DNA of 64,000 nt, from contig RBZT01000415.1 in NCBI GenBank assembly GCA_003693705.1, positions 148,697 through 212,696 on the forward strand, in the 5' to 3' direction. Shown here piece by piece: positions 14,499 through 28,807 of this stretch (positions are counted from its first letter, which is position 1; each line of letters begins with the position of its first letter). The position numbers and the translations under genes were made by a program. This DNA comes from Polymyxa betae. Lineage: Eukaryota; Endomyxa; Phytomyxea; Plasmodiophorida; Plasmodiophoridae. The notes under the pieces were generated by a model, which was not told where the DNA came from, made no database searches, and was given only the letters and a program-made list of their open reading frames with translations.

Positions 14499-14984
14499 AA
14501 CGGCCTGAGCACCCGGATGGAATGCCTGGATCGAAATATGGTACCATAGTTCGATAGTGCCCGATTCGGCATAGGCGGCCGGCAAGGCAGATCTCTGCAA
14601 CCAGACATGAAAGACTACTATTAATACTGACAAGCATAATAAAACGGAGTCGCAATTGTGGCTACCTATATTGGTCTTCCCATAATCGCATCATTTTCAC
14701 ATTTTGATACTCACAAACTTTATAACGGAGTTACAAGCTTATGATTCACTGGGTTTTGTTGTGGTTGGTAGCATCGATCTAATCTAGTCCAATCCAACGC
14801 AGGCCAGCCTGATCATGCTGTCGTTGTATGTACAGTGAAATACCATCCAGTCTTGGATTCCTTTTGCTTGGATGTGATCTGAATGTGATCTGAACGTTCA
14901 TCTGGTTTTTGCTTGTTAAAACCTTGGATTTCCTCGCAACTATTTTGCGCATACTGCCTACTGGTTCTCTGAGGTTCGGCGACA

Positions 14985-16564
14985 ATGTCAAATCAGGCCG
15001 AAATTCCCGATTCTGAGATGTCAGCTGCCGAGCTAAAGCGTTTGCAGAAGGAAGAACGTCGCCGGCAGTTTCAGGCGTCTCGCCCGGATTTGGTTGGGAA
15101 GACGAAGCCCGGCAAAGCTGAGCGTAAGTCGGCAACGAATGAAGCAAAATCCCCTGCTGTCGAATCACAAACGAAAGATTCGAAGCGAAGATCTCCAGAC
15201 GCTGTGGTCAAAGCTGATGGTAGTCGTAATAAATCTGTTCTCGTGTCAAACCAAGTCGACAAAGAGAATCTGGAACGAAAACCAACAAATACCTGTCGAG
15301 GCTTATTCGATCATCTCCCTTCTTACAAAAAGTTATCGTCTTCGGCATTGCATATTAAAATGGGTGCAGCTCATGATATTCATCCTACTTTTTTGTCGCT
15401 TGGGTTGTGTCTAGCAAAGCAAGTGCTTACTGGTAAGTCTTCTGTCAGATCGTTGGACAATCTAGTTGATCTCTATCTAGGAGCAAACTCTAGATCGCTT
15501 GCTTTATTGAACTCGATAAAGCAGTTACTGGATGGCTATGAATGCCCTGCTGAAAAGAACTTCTCTCGTGATTTTGAAGCAATCTTGGCCAGGCATATCG
15601 CCTTCATCAAGAATATCACGTTAGTGGACTGTTTGCCCTCCAGACTGCCTCTGATTTTACGCTCAGTCCTCTATCGGTTGCGATGAAAAATGTGGCAACT
15701 GCTATCAGTTCCGCCGTTTCTAAACTTGATCCTATGATTGCGCATTCGCAGGTAAAATATACCTTTCTGCTAAGAACTGGAGTTCCTATTGTTTTGCAGG
15801 CGAAACGCGAACTCTTTGAATTCATTGAAAAATACTCTGACGAACGTATAGTCTTCGCTATAAATGCTATTGCTAAATTATCAGAAGACAGGATTAAAGA
15901 TGGCGAGGCTATCATGATCTACTCGAGGTGAATATCCGAAAACATTATCACAATTGTCCCCAACAATTTCCGTAAAGGTGCCATTTGATTGAGCAGATCA
16001 TCATCAACGCTTACAACAAAGGCGTCGTGTTTCGCGTTATAGTCGTGGATTCCAGCCCATGTCTCCATGGCCGGCGAACGCTTCGAAGATTGATTCGGGA
16101 ATGTCCTGGACTGAGCTGTTCCTATGTTTTGATCCAATCCGTGACCTTTGCCATGAAAGAGGTTTCGAAAGTGTTCTTGAGTGCCACTGCTATGATGTCG
16201 AACGGCGCTGCTCAAGGTCGTGTTGGCACTGCAGTCATTGCTGTTATGGCGCAGACCTATCATATACCTTGCATAATGGTCTGTGAAAGTCGAAAGTTCT
16301 CAGAAAATGCTCAGGTATTCGGAACCTTTTAATTATGCAGCATGTTCATTTATTCTTGAAAATTAGGTCAATGCTATCACCAGAAACGAACTTTGCGATC
16401 CAGAGCCGCTTCTGCATGGGAAGCTTCGAGATATGCCTGGTTTAAGCATATTAAATTTGGCTTATGATATAACCCCTGCGCATCTGATTACCATGGTCAT
16501 TTCTGAGGTTGGCTGCATTCCAGCAACAAGCGTGCCTGCTGTGACTCGTGAGTTTCATTCCTAA
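14985..16564 (+). CDS. EIF2B4: Translation initiation factor eIF2B subunit delta
   Basis: The start is ATG 14985, followed by a charged, Lys-rich N-terminal region (SAAELKRLQKEERRRQFQ) typical of the delta subunit. The conserved regulatory fold begins around LFDHLPSYKK and HPTFLSLGLCLAKQ. The Rossmann-like C-terminal half carries SRPCLHGRR (after a splice), ATAMMSNGAAQGRVGTA and the ending LNLAYDITPAHLITMVISEV...IPATSVPAV, which is close to the delta-subunit C-terminus. eIF2B is the guanine-nucleotide exchange factor for eIF2, and delta belongs to the regulatory alpha/beta/delta core that senses phosphorylated eIF2 alpha. At least three short introns are present, near 15.62, 15.75 and 15.93 kb. 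The stop at 16564 follows a possible splice donor, so the last few residues are uncertain. Confidence 0.88.
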
Positions 16565-16875
16565 ATCCACATTCAGGGGAATATTTTCCAGTATTCAGTA
16601 TGAAACAATTAAAATTGATATGCCAGCCGTCGTGCCTATTACTTCTCCTTTTCTTGCCCGCTGCCGTCCTTGTAAACTTTTGTTTGTCTAATTTGCATAT
16701 AAATACTTGTTTAGTCGTGATCTGAATTCATCAAAGCACAGAATGGCTAACTTAGACTTTGGTTTAGCATGAATTGGAGAGTGTGTACCAGCTAGATAGG
16801 CTCATGACTTTAGCGTAGCCGTGAACGGTGAGCCGAAGTTAACCGTAGCGCTCAGTGTGCCATCAACGCTTTCAA

Positions 16876-18833
16876 ATGGCACCCGATTTCATGCCTCCAA
16901 GTCTGGGTCTATTTCTTGTTCTCCTAGTTATACCCATGGGGGTAGCGTCGTTGGATGATCTGCGAGATAGTGTTTCTGTCATCATGCCGACGACGTTGGC
17001 CGAACAGATCGGGGGCAATGGAAGGATTCCAGCCAAATCTGCGCTTTTCGGAAAGGTTTCCAATCCTCATTAGCTTGTTGCTCACTGTTAGACCTATTTA
17101 CTCTAGTTTTATTATGGAAGGATACTGGACGCACCCTTCAGTTTACTGAAGCAGAATGAAACCGACACTGCGTATCTCGCCTGCGATAGCTTCAAAATGG
17201 ACGTTGAAGATTTGGAGCGACCGTAATGTATGTTATCAAAACGTAGTAGATACTCATCCTGATTCACAGATTCATTGCATTGGTACGTCGTGGCGGCGGA
17301 TGCACTTTTGTTCAGAAAGCGCGGAATGTTCAAGATGCTGGGGCTGCAGCTATGGTCATTGTTAACGATGACACAAAAGAGCCGGATTATATGGGTTAAC
17401 ATATCTATCTACTATGCTGTAATTGAATAATGTCAACTTAGGAATTTCACAAACGGAATATGGACTGAGCACAACCATTGATATTCCAGTTATGATGATT
17501 CGACAGGTAATTTATACCATTTTTTAAGTTACGATATCGGACCAAGGTTATAGGCTCCCGGCGATCAAATCATCAAAGGCCTTGTTGAATCCGGTAAGGT
17601 TCGCGGACAACTGCAGGTCCTTAAGCCAAACCCTGCAATGAATCAAGTAGGTATCATACATCGGTTTGAATTTTATTAACTCCCGTAATAGCGTTTGAAC
17701 GTGGATTTGTTTTTACGCTTGGATGGGATTCATGCTGAATTCATGAAAACGTTTTCCTTGGCGTTAGCGAGCTTAGGAGATACCGTAAACCCATCAGTTC
17801 ATTTTATCATCGGTTAGCGATTAACAGTAATTTTACATCTGTATTAATGGTGCCATTAGATGAATGGAAAGACTGGCGTGATTCTGAATCCTGTACAAAC
17901 AATAAAAGATATTGTGCTCAAAGCCGAGATGTAGTTGTAGAGACTTTGAGACAGCTTTGTATATTCAAGGAGAAAGGCTGGAAATCATGGGCATCATATT
18001 ACAAGTAACGCTTTATCCTTCGAACAATTTCCGACATTTACCTTCTGCTTAGCGAATGGGTCGGCAAGTGTGGCTCAGTCAATGATTTTTCGGACACTTG
18101 CTTTCGGCAAATATACAATGAAGCTGACGGTATTGAAAGCTGTATTCGTCAAAGCGGGGGACTTGAAGCCGACCAACCTAATGACCTGCTCGAACCTCAA
18201 GTCAGTTTAAATTTCATCATTGATTAGTGGCGATATCTGATTTTGTCAGCTTCGTGATCCGCGCCAAATTCGGTACGCTCCGCTACTGCTCATCAACGAT
18301 GCGGTTTTTGAGAGTCAGCTTACGTGTAATTCGGTCCATGATTGTGCACCTCTATCCTTTCTTTGCATGATGTTCGCCGACAGTGATCAGGTATATTTGA
18401 AGTTTCATTCGCTTCTTTTAGTGGTTCCATTATGACCATCTTTAGCCTTCGACCTGCTTTACATCATCAGCTTGTGAATCATTTGGTGAAGTCCCAGATG
18501 TTTGCGGCACTTGCCGGCCTTTTGGAGATATTGCTGCGATATCAGATCCTTTAAAATGCCAGACTTCTTCGTCATCACCTCATGTGCGATTTGCTACAAT
18601 CCTGATAATATTTGTGATGGTAACTCTATTTGTATTCCTCCTCATTGTTTCCATCAATCGACATCTACGTAATCTAATGCGTCGCGAGGTAGTAGGTCTG
18701 ATTCACATAAGTATTTTCTCTCACCAGTTGTTAGGTCGATGCTATTATGAACGAGTATACCCCACTTCATGATACAGATCCCGATCATGTGTATTCCACT
18801 GTTAAGGATCCTTACAGAATTCCTGCCGCTTAA
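16876..18833 (+). CDS. Vacuolar sorting receptor (VSR/BP-80 type), single-pass membrane protein
   Basis: ATG 16876 starts a signal peptide (LGLFLVLLVIPMGVAS). A protease-associated (PA) domain follows: GGGCTFVQKARNVQDAGAAA, then a short extended segment containing DIPVMMI. The lumenal domain matches plant VSRs: a YCAQSRDVVVETLRQLCIF block, a WKSWASYY block, a Cys pattern, and LLINDAVFESQL, equivalent to the plant TLVINNRQYRGKL. An EGF-like Cys-rich stretch precedes one transmembrane helix (about 18.58-18.66 kb). The last intron (about 46 nt) gives the cytosolic tail EVDAIMNEYTPLHD, which aligns with the plant tail EVRAIMAQYMPLD and keeps the YxxL adaptor-binding motif. VSRs carry soluble hydrolases from the Golgi/TGN to vacuoles. 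The receptor identity is firm. The EGF count and some exon edges are not. The gap to eIF2B delta upstream is about 310 bp. Confidence 0.85.
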
Positions 18834-19142
18834 TGATTTTTCATAAATTGCAATTTATCAATACATTTCGTCTAGAATCTGTGCTTGGACACTGGGCTGT
18901 ACTTTCCGCTTGCGCACACTTTCTTCAACAAAGTGACTTTTCTATCCGCTTTTACCTTCTCTTTGATGGCAATTACCCATTGCTTTCGCTGTCACGATCG
19001 TCACAGCGAACCAGGAGGATATAATAGCAACCTGAAATCACTTGGAAATATCCAACCTTTCAAGTTCGAGTCCACCCATATCAGGTCAACTCCATACTTT
19101 GAGCGTCCTTCTTATCGCCATAGTCATTGCCAAAATTTATAT

Positions 19143-21000
<1,858 letters not shown>

Positions 21001-21395
21001 GACCCATTGTATCTTGATCTATAGATGATTTTGTCAGTCGTGCAATAAATTTCGATATTATACTACGTATACGCTCATATGTGCTCATTTTCACATTCTG
21101 TAACGGGAAAAGGCCGAATCTGCGGCTCTGTCGTGTCGTGAGGTTTATCTGCTTTAGAAGTTGTCGCGTAGACTTTGTTTTCTGTATGAAATTCGGTAAA
21201 TCTATCAGGTCCTGGATAACACTTCGGTTCGATGCCATCAAACTGACATTTATGAAGGCTTGAAGCCAATCTACCATGGAACACCCGCTGGACCGATTAC
21301 TACTTGAACTATAAATATTTCAAGCAGCTGATCAATCAGCTAGCTCAATTCAGTATATAACCATTTATTTAAAAAATTGACTGACTAATTTATAC

Positions 21396-23754
21396 ATGTC
21401 AGCGCCTGATCAGGAAGAAAAGGCGAGAGAAGCGATCGCGGGCAACTGCCAGAGCAAATTACATCGAAAAATTTCGTTGCCTTATATAGAATCCGAATCG
21501 GATGTTAATGGAATAGACGAGAGAAAGTTTAACGATGGTTTGTAAATTTTAACAACTTGATGTCTATCGCTAAATTCATTTAGACAAAAAATCGCAAAGT
21601 ATTCAACGCACGGGGAGCGAGTTGAAGTTCAAACTTGAGACATCGTCTGACTTTCGATGTCGTTACTTTTTGGAAGAGTTCCGGCGAGAATTTGTCAAGA
21701 TCGATCTGTTTTGTGGCAATAGTTTGGCCAGTATAAAGAAGAGAATTGATACTGCACGAGATGATCCTGAACGAATCCGAAAATCTCTGTAATTCGTGTC
21801 TTTGTGAGTTCTGGTACACTTCCTTATTTTTGGAATCAGATTATCTACAACATTGCTCATGATCCGCTTGGAACAATTTATTATTATGAATTTTGCCGGC
21901 CTTGATAAAATTGTCAAAAAGTGGGTTGTCGGACTATAAAATACTGGGAGTTTAACCATTTTTCAGGTTTGATAAAATTATCGGCGGTAAGGAGCCGTAT
22001 CCGAATAGCTATAAGTATTCATCTTCCATGAAACAAACTACCACATTTCTCATTTGCTGTACATCATAGGCGGATATTAGATGAAACGAGCCCTCGTGTT
22101 GCTACACAAAAGCATCATCATTTAAACACACTTGCAGAAATTCGAGCTCTTGTAGCCGAAGAAATGGTACAGTTTGACTTCAGCACATTTCTCGGGTAGA
22201 GTTCCCATGTTTACAGATTAAATGCGGACCTTCGTCAGCGCTTGAAGAAGACGAAGCTACTCAAAAGGAACTTGACGAAACTGCCGTTGAAGATGACATT
22301 CCGACCTTTACCCAGCTTAATATTGAGGCCCTGCCTCCCGCCAGCGTCACTCGGATGAGGATCGTTCTTGGCACGGATGCGCTTGGTTTTAATATGACTG
22401 TTCCCGTCGTTGTTGCTAAAGGAGCATTTGCGGGACCTGTGCTAGGTGATTTAACATTTTTCCGGCAATGGCCTTCGACGGAATGGTTGCCGTTGTCATC
22501 CTGTAATCTAAATGCTCATTTGGTGTAGGAGTTACATCGGCGCTGCACGGAAATGAACTGAACGGGATTCCGTTGATCTTCCGTCTTATTCGAGAACTGG
22601 AGGTTGAATACCTGAATGGGACTGTGGTCGCCATCCCAGTTCTCAATCCTCCCGGATTCTTAATGCATCAGCGTGGCTTCCATGATGGCCAAGACCTCAA
22701 CAGGCTGTTTCCTGGAAATCCTAACGGAAACTGCGGCCAGGTTTGGGTTTTCAGTATTTTTATCAACAAAAGTTTGAAAAGGCATTTAATTATTAAAACG
22801 GGCCTTTAGCAAACTAATTTTGCCTTTCTGTACAGGTCTATGCGTATAATGTTCTGAACATAATTGTACGAAAATTCAACTATCATATTGATCTACATAC
22901 TGCCAGTTTTGGTCGTGTCAATTCCTTGTACGTTCGTGCTGATATGAACAATCGCATTACACACCAGATGGCATTACTTCAAGAACCTCAGATTATTGTA
23001 CACAACACTGCACCAGATGTGAGTACTGATTTCCATTTGATTCGGGTTTATCAACTATAATGCAGGGTTCATTAAGATCGGCTGCTATGAATCTGAACAT
23101 TCCGTCAATTACTGTGGAAATTGGAGACCCTGTAAGTGCAACATTTTTTCTCTTTCTAACTTTAGGTTGGGAAAGGTCTCTCCATTAGCTTTTTTTAATT
23201 CCATCATTGCTGCAGTCGAGAATTCACCGCAGATTCGTTTCGTCGGCGCTGTTGGGCGTTGAAAACATCTTACATTCCCTTCATATGGTGATTAGGGAAG
23301 ATCCTGAACCAAATTCCGAAGTCACTGTGCCAACAAGTAATGGTCATGATCTTTCATCCTAAGTCATCCTCACGATTGCTTACAGTTTGCGCCCGATCAT
23401 TTTGGATATTCGCTAAGCACGGCGGGTTATTAACGGTGCGACCTGAGATAAACACATGGGTTGAGAAAGGCCAGGTAATGTGAAACGTTTTCGCTTCGTT
23501 TTTGCTTATCGTGCTGTGAAGTTCCTTAACGTCTCTCTTGCTAGTGCTTTCACATGAGTATTTATATAGCTTTTTAGGTGATTGCCCAAGTTCGCAATGT
23601 ATTCGGCGACATCACCGCCACGTACCGGGCGCCTCTTGATGGAATCGTGGTTGGGAAATCTGTCGATCCCGTATGCTCTACTGGTGATCGCGTTATCCAT
23701 TTGGGTGTTGTTGAATCGTCATTTCCGGCTGTTGTTAATGACGGCCACACTTAA
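21396..23754 (+). CDS. SPX-like domain fused to AstE/AspA-family zinc hydrolase
   Basis: ATG 21396 opens a gene whose exons I could follow in phase: 21396-21537, 21584-21788, 21840-21920, 21967-22014, 22070-22166, 22217-22445, 22529-22740, 22836 onward. Residues about 65-150 resemble the C-terminal half of SPX domains: FLEEFRREFVKID and MNFAGLDKIVKKFDKIIG, which carries the basic K..KK..K surface that binds inositol pyrophosphates. The canonical SPX N-terminal MKFGK hairpin is not seen. From about residue 230 comes a succinylglutamate-desuccinylase/aspartoacylase-type M14 fold: zinc ligands H274 and E277 (LHGNE), DLNRLFPGN, third ligand H359 (HIDLHT), the catalytic Glu in TVEIGD, and a C-terminal beta-sandwich with lipoyl-like turns. 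All catalytic residues are present, so activity is likely. The substrate is unknown. The fusion suggests control by phosphate status (inference). Confidence 0.8.
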
Positions 23755-23992
23755 TTTCAAGGGTTAAGGCTATTTCAACGCAAGGCCTTTTATCTTCATC
23801 GACAATTTCTTCAGCCATTTATAAACTGATTATATTCGGTTATGCGGTTCTTCAGGTGAATTAAAATCTAATCCTGCCCAGTCGATGGAATCTATTCACG
23901 TTACCACTCATGTAACGTTTCTGAATTGGGTCCCCACATTTCCATTTGGAGATCAACTGTAGAGGACTTCATATTGAAATACTGTCGATTCT

Positions 23993-26900
23993 ATGAGGGC
24001 TTTACAGACCTTACCGGCTTTGCAGGGTTGGGTTCGAGACCTGCAGGACGCAGCGAACAGCGAGGAGTTTCAAAATTTGATAGGTCACATTGAGCAGTGG
24101 ACCCGCCGTAGGTTTTTAATGTCAGACCATTATGGTAGCAACAATATGGGTTTGTAGGAGCACATGATGAACTGGGCAAAGACCAATTGAGAGGAACCGT
24201 TCCCATTTTGCTCAATGAAGCCGCTGTTGAGCTCTTCAATCTTTCAGTTTATAAAGGAGAATCACTCTCGGTGTCTGCAAAAGCAAAAAGTAACTTCCTG
24301 CGAAACGTTGTTTGTAATCAAGCCTGAACACTTGGATTTGATAGTTCGCTCAGCCGCTTGCTCACTACTAAATCTGCCATCAAACGATGATATGAGTTGT
24401 AATGACTCTTGGCTTCGGATACACTACTTCACTGCTGCAGCATGGCATGATGCCAAAGATTTCGAGCAAGCTGAACTTTTTTTACAGATTGCAATTGAGA
24501 GTCGCCTTTTGACCTCCGATTCGCGCGAGCTGCCACCTGAGATTCGAGAGATTGCTTTTAACATTTACAGCTTGCGATCAGATAACGTTGTTAGATCTAG
24601 CGTCCTTAACTTAACCGCTCATAGCTATACTGCAGTTTTGGGCCATGGACCGACAACCAGACGCAAAATTAATGGCTTTGAAAGCTTTGAAGAACTTGGA
24701 TCTCTCAGCAGCAGTATGGCTCCACGTAAAACTTTATAATAAAGGTAAGACAGACGCCAATGTTTTCGTTTGAATATTCGTTTAATGCTTTGTCTAGGAG
24801 TAAAATTGTATCAAAGTTCCTCAATGGATAAAGCGGCCGAATGGCTTAAAATGGTAAGTAAGCGATTGTGTCCGAGCTTCATTTTGACACATAGCACAGA
24901 GCCTTGAAGCATTAGCAAACGAAACGTCCCATCCTCAAGCAGAAGAAAAGCGAAGTCGGACGCTTCGGGCTCTCTCTTTAGCTCTGAAAGCATCCAATAA
25001 ATTCAACGAAGCTTTGCAGATAATTGATCGTTGTCTTGAATCTGGAAGCAACGATGTGGATAGTCTGTATCTGAAAACTGAACTGCTTATCCGATTGGAG
25101 GTGGGTCATCTGACTCCCCTTGATGTTTTAACATGTTGCTTGTTCAGAAATATGACAACGCTTCGGATTGTCTTCTTCAGACTATTCGCCATTCAGGATG
25201 CGGCCAAAAGATGTAATCGGTTTGCTTCTGGAAAATCGATCATTGAATCTTTTAGGGGAGTGGCATTATGCCAGTTATTCAAAGAGGCAGGCCAACCGAT
25301 GAAAAGTATTTTAGGCTACAACGAACTTTTAGTTAAATTTCCGGAATCTTCAAGATTAAAGATTTTGAAGCTTCGGTGCTCATTTGCAACCGACGATGTC
25401 GAAGCAGGCGCGCAGATAGCTGACCAGGGTAAAAGAACGTCTTTGTGCAATTCTTGTTGGCAAACTGGTATTCATTGTCCAAGTCATATCTGATCATTTA
25501 TCCGCCCGGAGAGAACTCAGCGATGAAGAGATAGAAGAATTTCGGAATGTCTTGAACAATGTCGCCCTTCATTTTTTCGAGGTGGGACACTTCGCAATTT
25601 TGCCTTACAGCTGAGTTCCTAAAGATCCGAATATTTCACTCCTGTTCCGAATGGATTGCAAGAACCGAGCGATTAGCTATGTGCAGACAGGGTGATAATA
25701 AGAGCATCTATATGTGTAGATGCGCTTTGTCGATAGCGGAAGTTGAACAAGGAAACACAAGTCAGGACCATTCCAGCTTTAGTATGAAAACCTGATTTGT
25801 TTGTAGATGAGGCTCTTCAGTGTGCGTTGAAAGCCGATAGTCTGTGTCCTCAATTGAGCCTAGCGAAATTGGTTGCAGCTCATTGTTATATAAACCTTAA
25901 CGATCCGGAATCAGGTATGCTTTCAACTAAGCGAAAGCAATCATATCTTAAACTGGAACAGCCACACAGCGCTTGAAAGATGCATTCAGTTGTCACGAGT
26001 TTGATCGCAAATATTTGTCCATAGTTCTTAGCCAGAGCATAAAAGTATATATGGACTGAACAAAATGGTTATGATTTCACCCTTTTATTAGGCTAATTTT
26101 TCAGAATGTGCTGCATTATGTATAGAAGAGCTGCTTTCTTCAAAGACAGATCCTTCCGATCAGGTTGTAGGGTTGAGCAATCAATGGTCTTCCTGATAGA
26201 TTTAGGTGACGTTTCTACAATGTGCTGTCGACTTGCAATACAAAATCGCTTGCTCAAACTCTGAAAGGTTACAAGGAATTATCAGCGTTTGTTTGATTCA
26301 AAATCTGTTTCACAGTCCTGAATCTGGCAATTTGCAGCAAGCATTGAACCGTATATGCCAACATTTACGTTCCGCTATCCACCTTAGTCAGGAGAGGCAT
26401 TTGGAAGCTTCGACGAGTCCAAGTGCCTTCGCAGATGTTAAAAGAGATGCAGATTGGTTTGGGAAAATTGCATGGAATTCTGGGTAACCCTATATTTCTT
26501 TTGGTTGCCATTTTTAAAATTAAAATTTTCTAGGATCCTTTGCTCAAAAAATAAGCTTATGCTGGAATGTTCTGAGTTCTTTCACATATCGGCAGTTTTT
26601 TGTCAGGTTTGCTCTGGGTTTACATTCCTCCATTGCAGATAACTATCAGTATAGATGATTCTAGGAGAAAATGATAGCGATACATGTAACCGGTTATTAA
26701 TAAGCTTATGTATGAGCGGTTCTGCAGTGATGCAGCATTTATCGCGATTGCAGCAAAGCCCAAAATTCGGAAGCGATTCCGAGAACCTATGCAATTTTTG
26801 TCAAAATCGAATTCGCGAATTTCATGTTGCTGCGAAATCTACGCTGGGGAATGGTCTGTTGAATAACCTGTACCCAATTATTCATATTCTTGAATTACAA

Positions 26901-27601
26901 GTGAAGCTTATTCTTGGGGATCCTAACATTGATATCCACGTCCGGGTCAGATATCTTCTGAGTTTATGTCCCGGGTCTAATAATGAGCTCTTTAGAATGC
27001 TGTTAATATTCCCGGATGGAAAGCCACATTATTTGAAGAAATTGCCTCTATTTGCTTGATGCCACCTTTTCTTAGGCGTGATGGTATGCCGATTTACCAC
27101 GAATCGGACTGACTTTCAATACGATTTTTAGTTGCAGTCTCTGCTTTGCGGAGCTTGTTGTCAATGGAAATGGCACAAAATCAACATCAAGGACTAACTC
27201 TCAACATCGAACACATTTCGAAAAATATTCGCCAATTAATAACTCTATCTGATAACATTGATAGACAGCTTCCTTTCTTTGAGCAAGCACAGAGTTTTGT
27301 CTTACACATTGCAAGTTCAGCTACCTCATACCCAAGATTGGAAGCTCAGTGGCTTGTTTCCCGATCGTGGAATAATGGAGTCATCGCATACAGGTACTAT
27401 CTATCGCGAAACGTAACATTTTTCCTTCTCACAACTGCTTTTAGGGCAGGAAGTTGGGAAAGCGCAGAAATGTGGATGTCGAAGTCTATCCAATTGTCCA
27501 ATATGTTCGGTGATAGCTGCACCAGTAACCAAGAGGAGATGATAAGGTCGCATGCATTTGTTCTCTCAAGACTGCAACAATACTCAAAAGCTGCGAAATA
27601 A
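23993..27601 (+). CDS. TPR protein resembling meiotic ZIP4/SPO22/TEX11
   Basis: ATG 23993 starts about ten exons of helical-repeat protein. The opening resembles the SPO22 domain: LLNEAAVELFNLSV, then SWLRIHYFTAAAWHDAKDFEQAELFLQIAIES, where the family has a conserved leaf of the same spacing. Further on come GVKLYQSSSMDKAAEWLKMSLEAL, RTLRALSLALKASNKFNEALQIIDRCLE and a DSLYLKTELL block, in TEX11 order. Helical repeats continue to the stop at 27601 (SRLQQYSKAAK). ZIP4/SPO22/TEX11 is a scaffold of the ZMM group that promotes crossovers in meiosis. TPR proteins converge strongly, so an unrelated TPR scaffold is a real alternative. Several exon junctions after 25.4 kb were not resolved. It sits about 240 bp after the SPX fusion gene. 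Confidence 0.55.
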
Positions 27602-27904
27602 ATTGCCAGCCAAGTAATAACCAATATTAAGTAGATTAATTAGAAACATGGATCTTCTTTACCGGAATCCTGCTTGACACAACGATTCTTGCAAAAGCTC
27701 AACTTCTCCATAGAAATCTCCAGAAACTGTTGTAAGACCATGAAGGTCCTTTGTTGCTCAAACTGGGGCCGTTTTCCATTTCCGGAGCCATCTTGTCAGC
27801 CAAGCGTGTCCGGACCCAATGATTGTATTGATAGAAAGGAACTGCACTTGCTTCTTTAGCCAGGCTTTCATACAACTAGTCTAAATCAGTAATGGCCAGA
27901 GAGA

Positions 27905-28807
27905 TCAATGAAAAAATTGAACCTCTTCGTTGGAAATCGTAAAGGCAGCTCTCGATAATCCTCTCTCAACAAGATCAATTTTACATGCCATCGCTGTCTG
28001 CCATAAATTAAACATCATTCGCATACATTCAGAGGTTCTTACAAGAAAGAAGAAATCCAAAAGAACATCATTTCCGTGCCGTTCGTCATCAATTTCCACA
28101 TAGCCTTCGGAAGTAAACCGTTCAGAGGCGCCAAGCTTCACAGCACTTGATCTTCTTATTCCTGTTCGCTTGTGATGACATTGATTCACTGTGCTAAAGG
28201 ATACATCGCGAGAATTTTCTATCTGCTTCAGATTAGTTTCAGCCTGTAGCAATTTGATCTTCGTGTTATTCAATTCCTGCTCAAGTCGACGTATTCGAGC
28301 GTATGACTTTAACACGAGCAATGAGTTCGCCATGGACATGGTATCGACTCGGGATTCGAGCTGGAAACAGTGCGCCCGGATGGCTTCAATATCACGACAT
28401 CTATCGCTCTCTCTAGCCCTAATTGCTTCCGCCTGATCTGCGATCGCTCTCCTTTCTATCTTTAGCTTTTTTTGGTCAGCGTGGATCGTAGACAGCACCG
28501 CTTGAAGTGACTTCTCCATACGACTTGCGCGCCCTTCATCAACGGATGAAGATCTGGCTTGCTGCAATTCAGCGAGCTCTGCTGATAGCGTTAAGATCTC
28601 TTCATCACTAGATGTTAGCTTTCGCCGAAGGTCGGCAACCAGCTCGCTTAAAGCACGTTCTCGTTCCAGAGCTTCACGAAGCTGTTGACGAAGGTCCTCA
28701 TTGGCATTCAACAAACTGGTGCCTAGTTCGGCGGCCAAACGCAGGTCTTTGGACATTTCAGTGACAACTGCAACTTCTTCTTCCTTAGGGGCGCGTGATA
28801 AGACCAT
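27905..28807 (-). CDS. Coiled-coil protein, unidentified
   Basis: A single exon of 300 residues starts at ATG 28807. Residues about 10-190 form a long coiled coil. The first segment (ELGTSLLNANEDLRQQLREAL) resembles the CC1-box type N-terminus of dynein adaptors such as BICD and Spindly, where the motif AAxxGxxLL contacts dynein light intermediate chain; here it reads LAAELGTSLL. That match is suggestive only. A basic, poorly conserved linker and a hydrophobic C-terminal stretch (DVLLDFFFLV...MRMMFNLWQTAMA) follow. It converges with the ZIP4-like gene, with about 300 bp between the stops. Confidence 0.65.
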   Translation of the reverse strand: MVLSRAPKEEEVAVVTEMSKDLRLAAELGTSLLNANEDLRQQLREALERERALSELVADLRRKLTSSDEEILTLSAELAELQQARSSSVDEGRASRMEKSLQAVLSTIHADQKKLKIERRAIADQAEAIRARESDRCRDIEAIRAHCFQLESRVDTMSMANSLLVLKSYARIRRLEQELNNTKIKLLQAETNLKQIENSRDVSFSTVNQCHHKRTGIRRSSAVKLGASERFTSEGYVEIDDERHGNDVLLDFFFLVRTSECMRMMFNLWQTAMACKIDLVERGLSRAAFTISNEEVQFFH

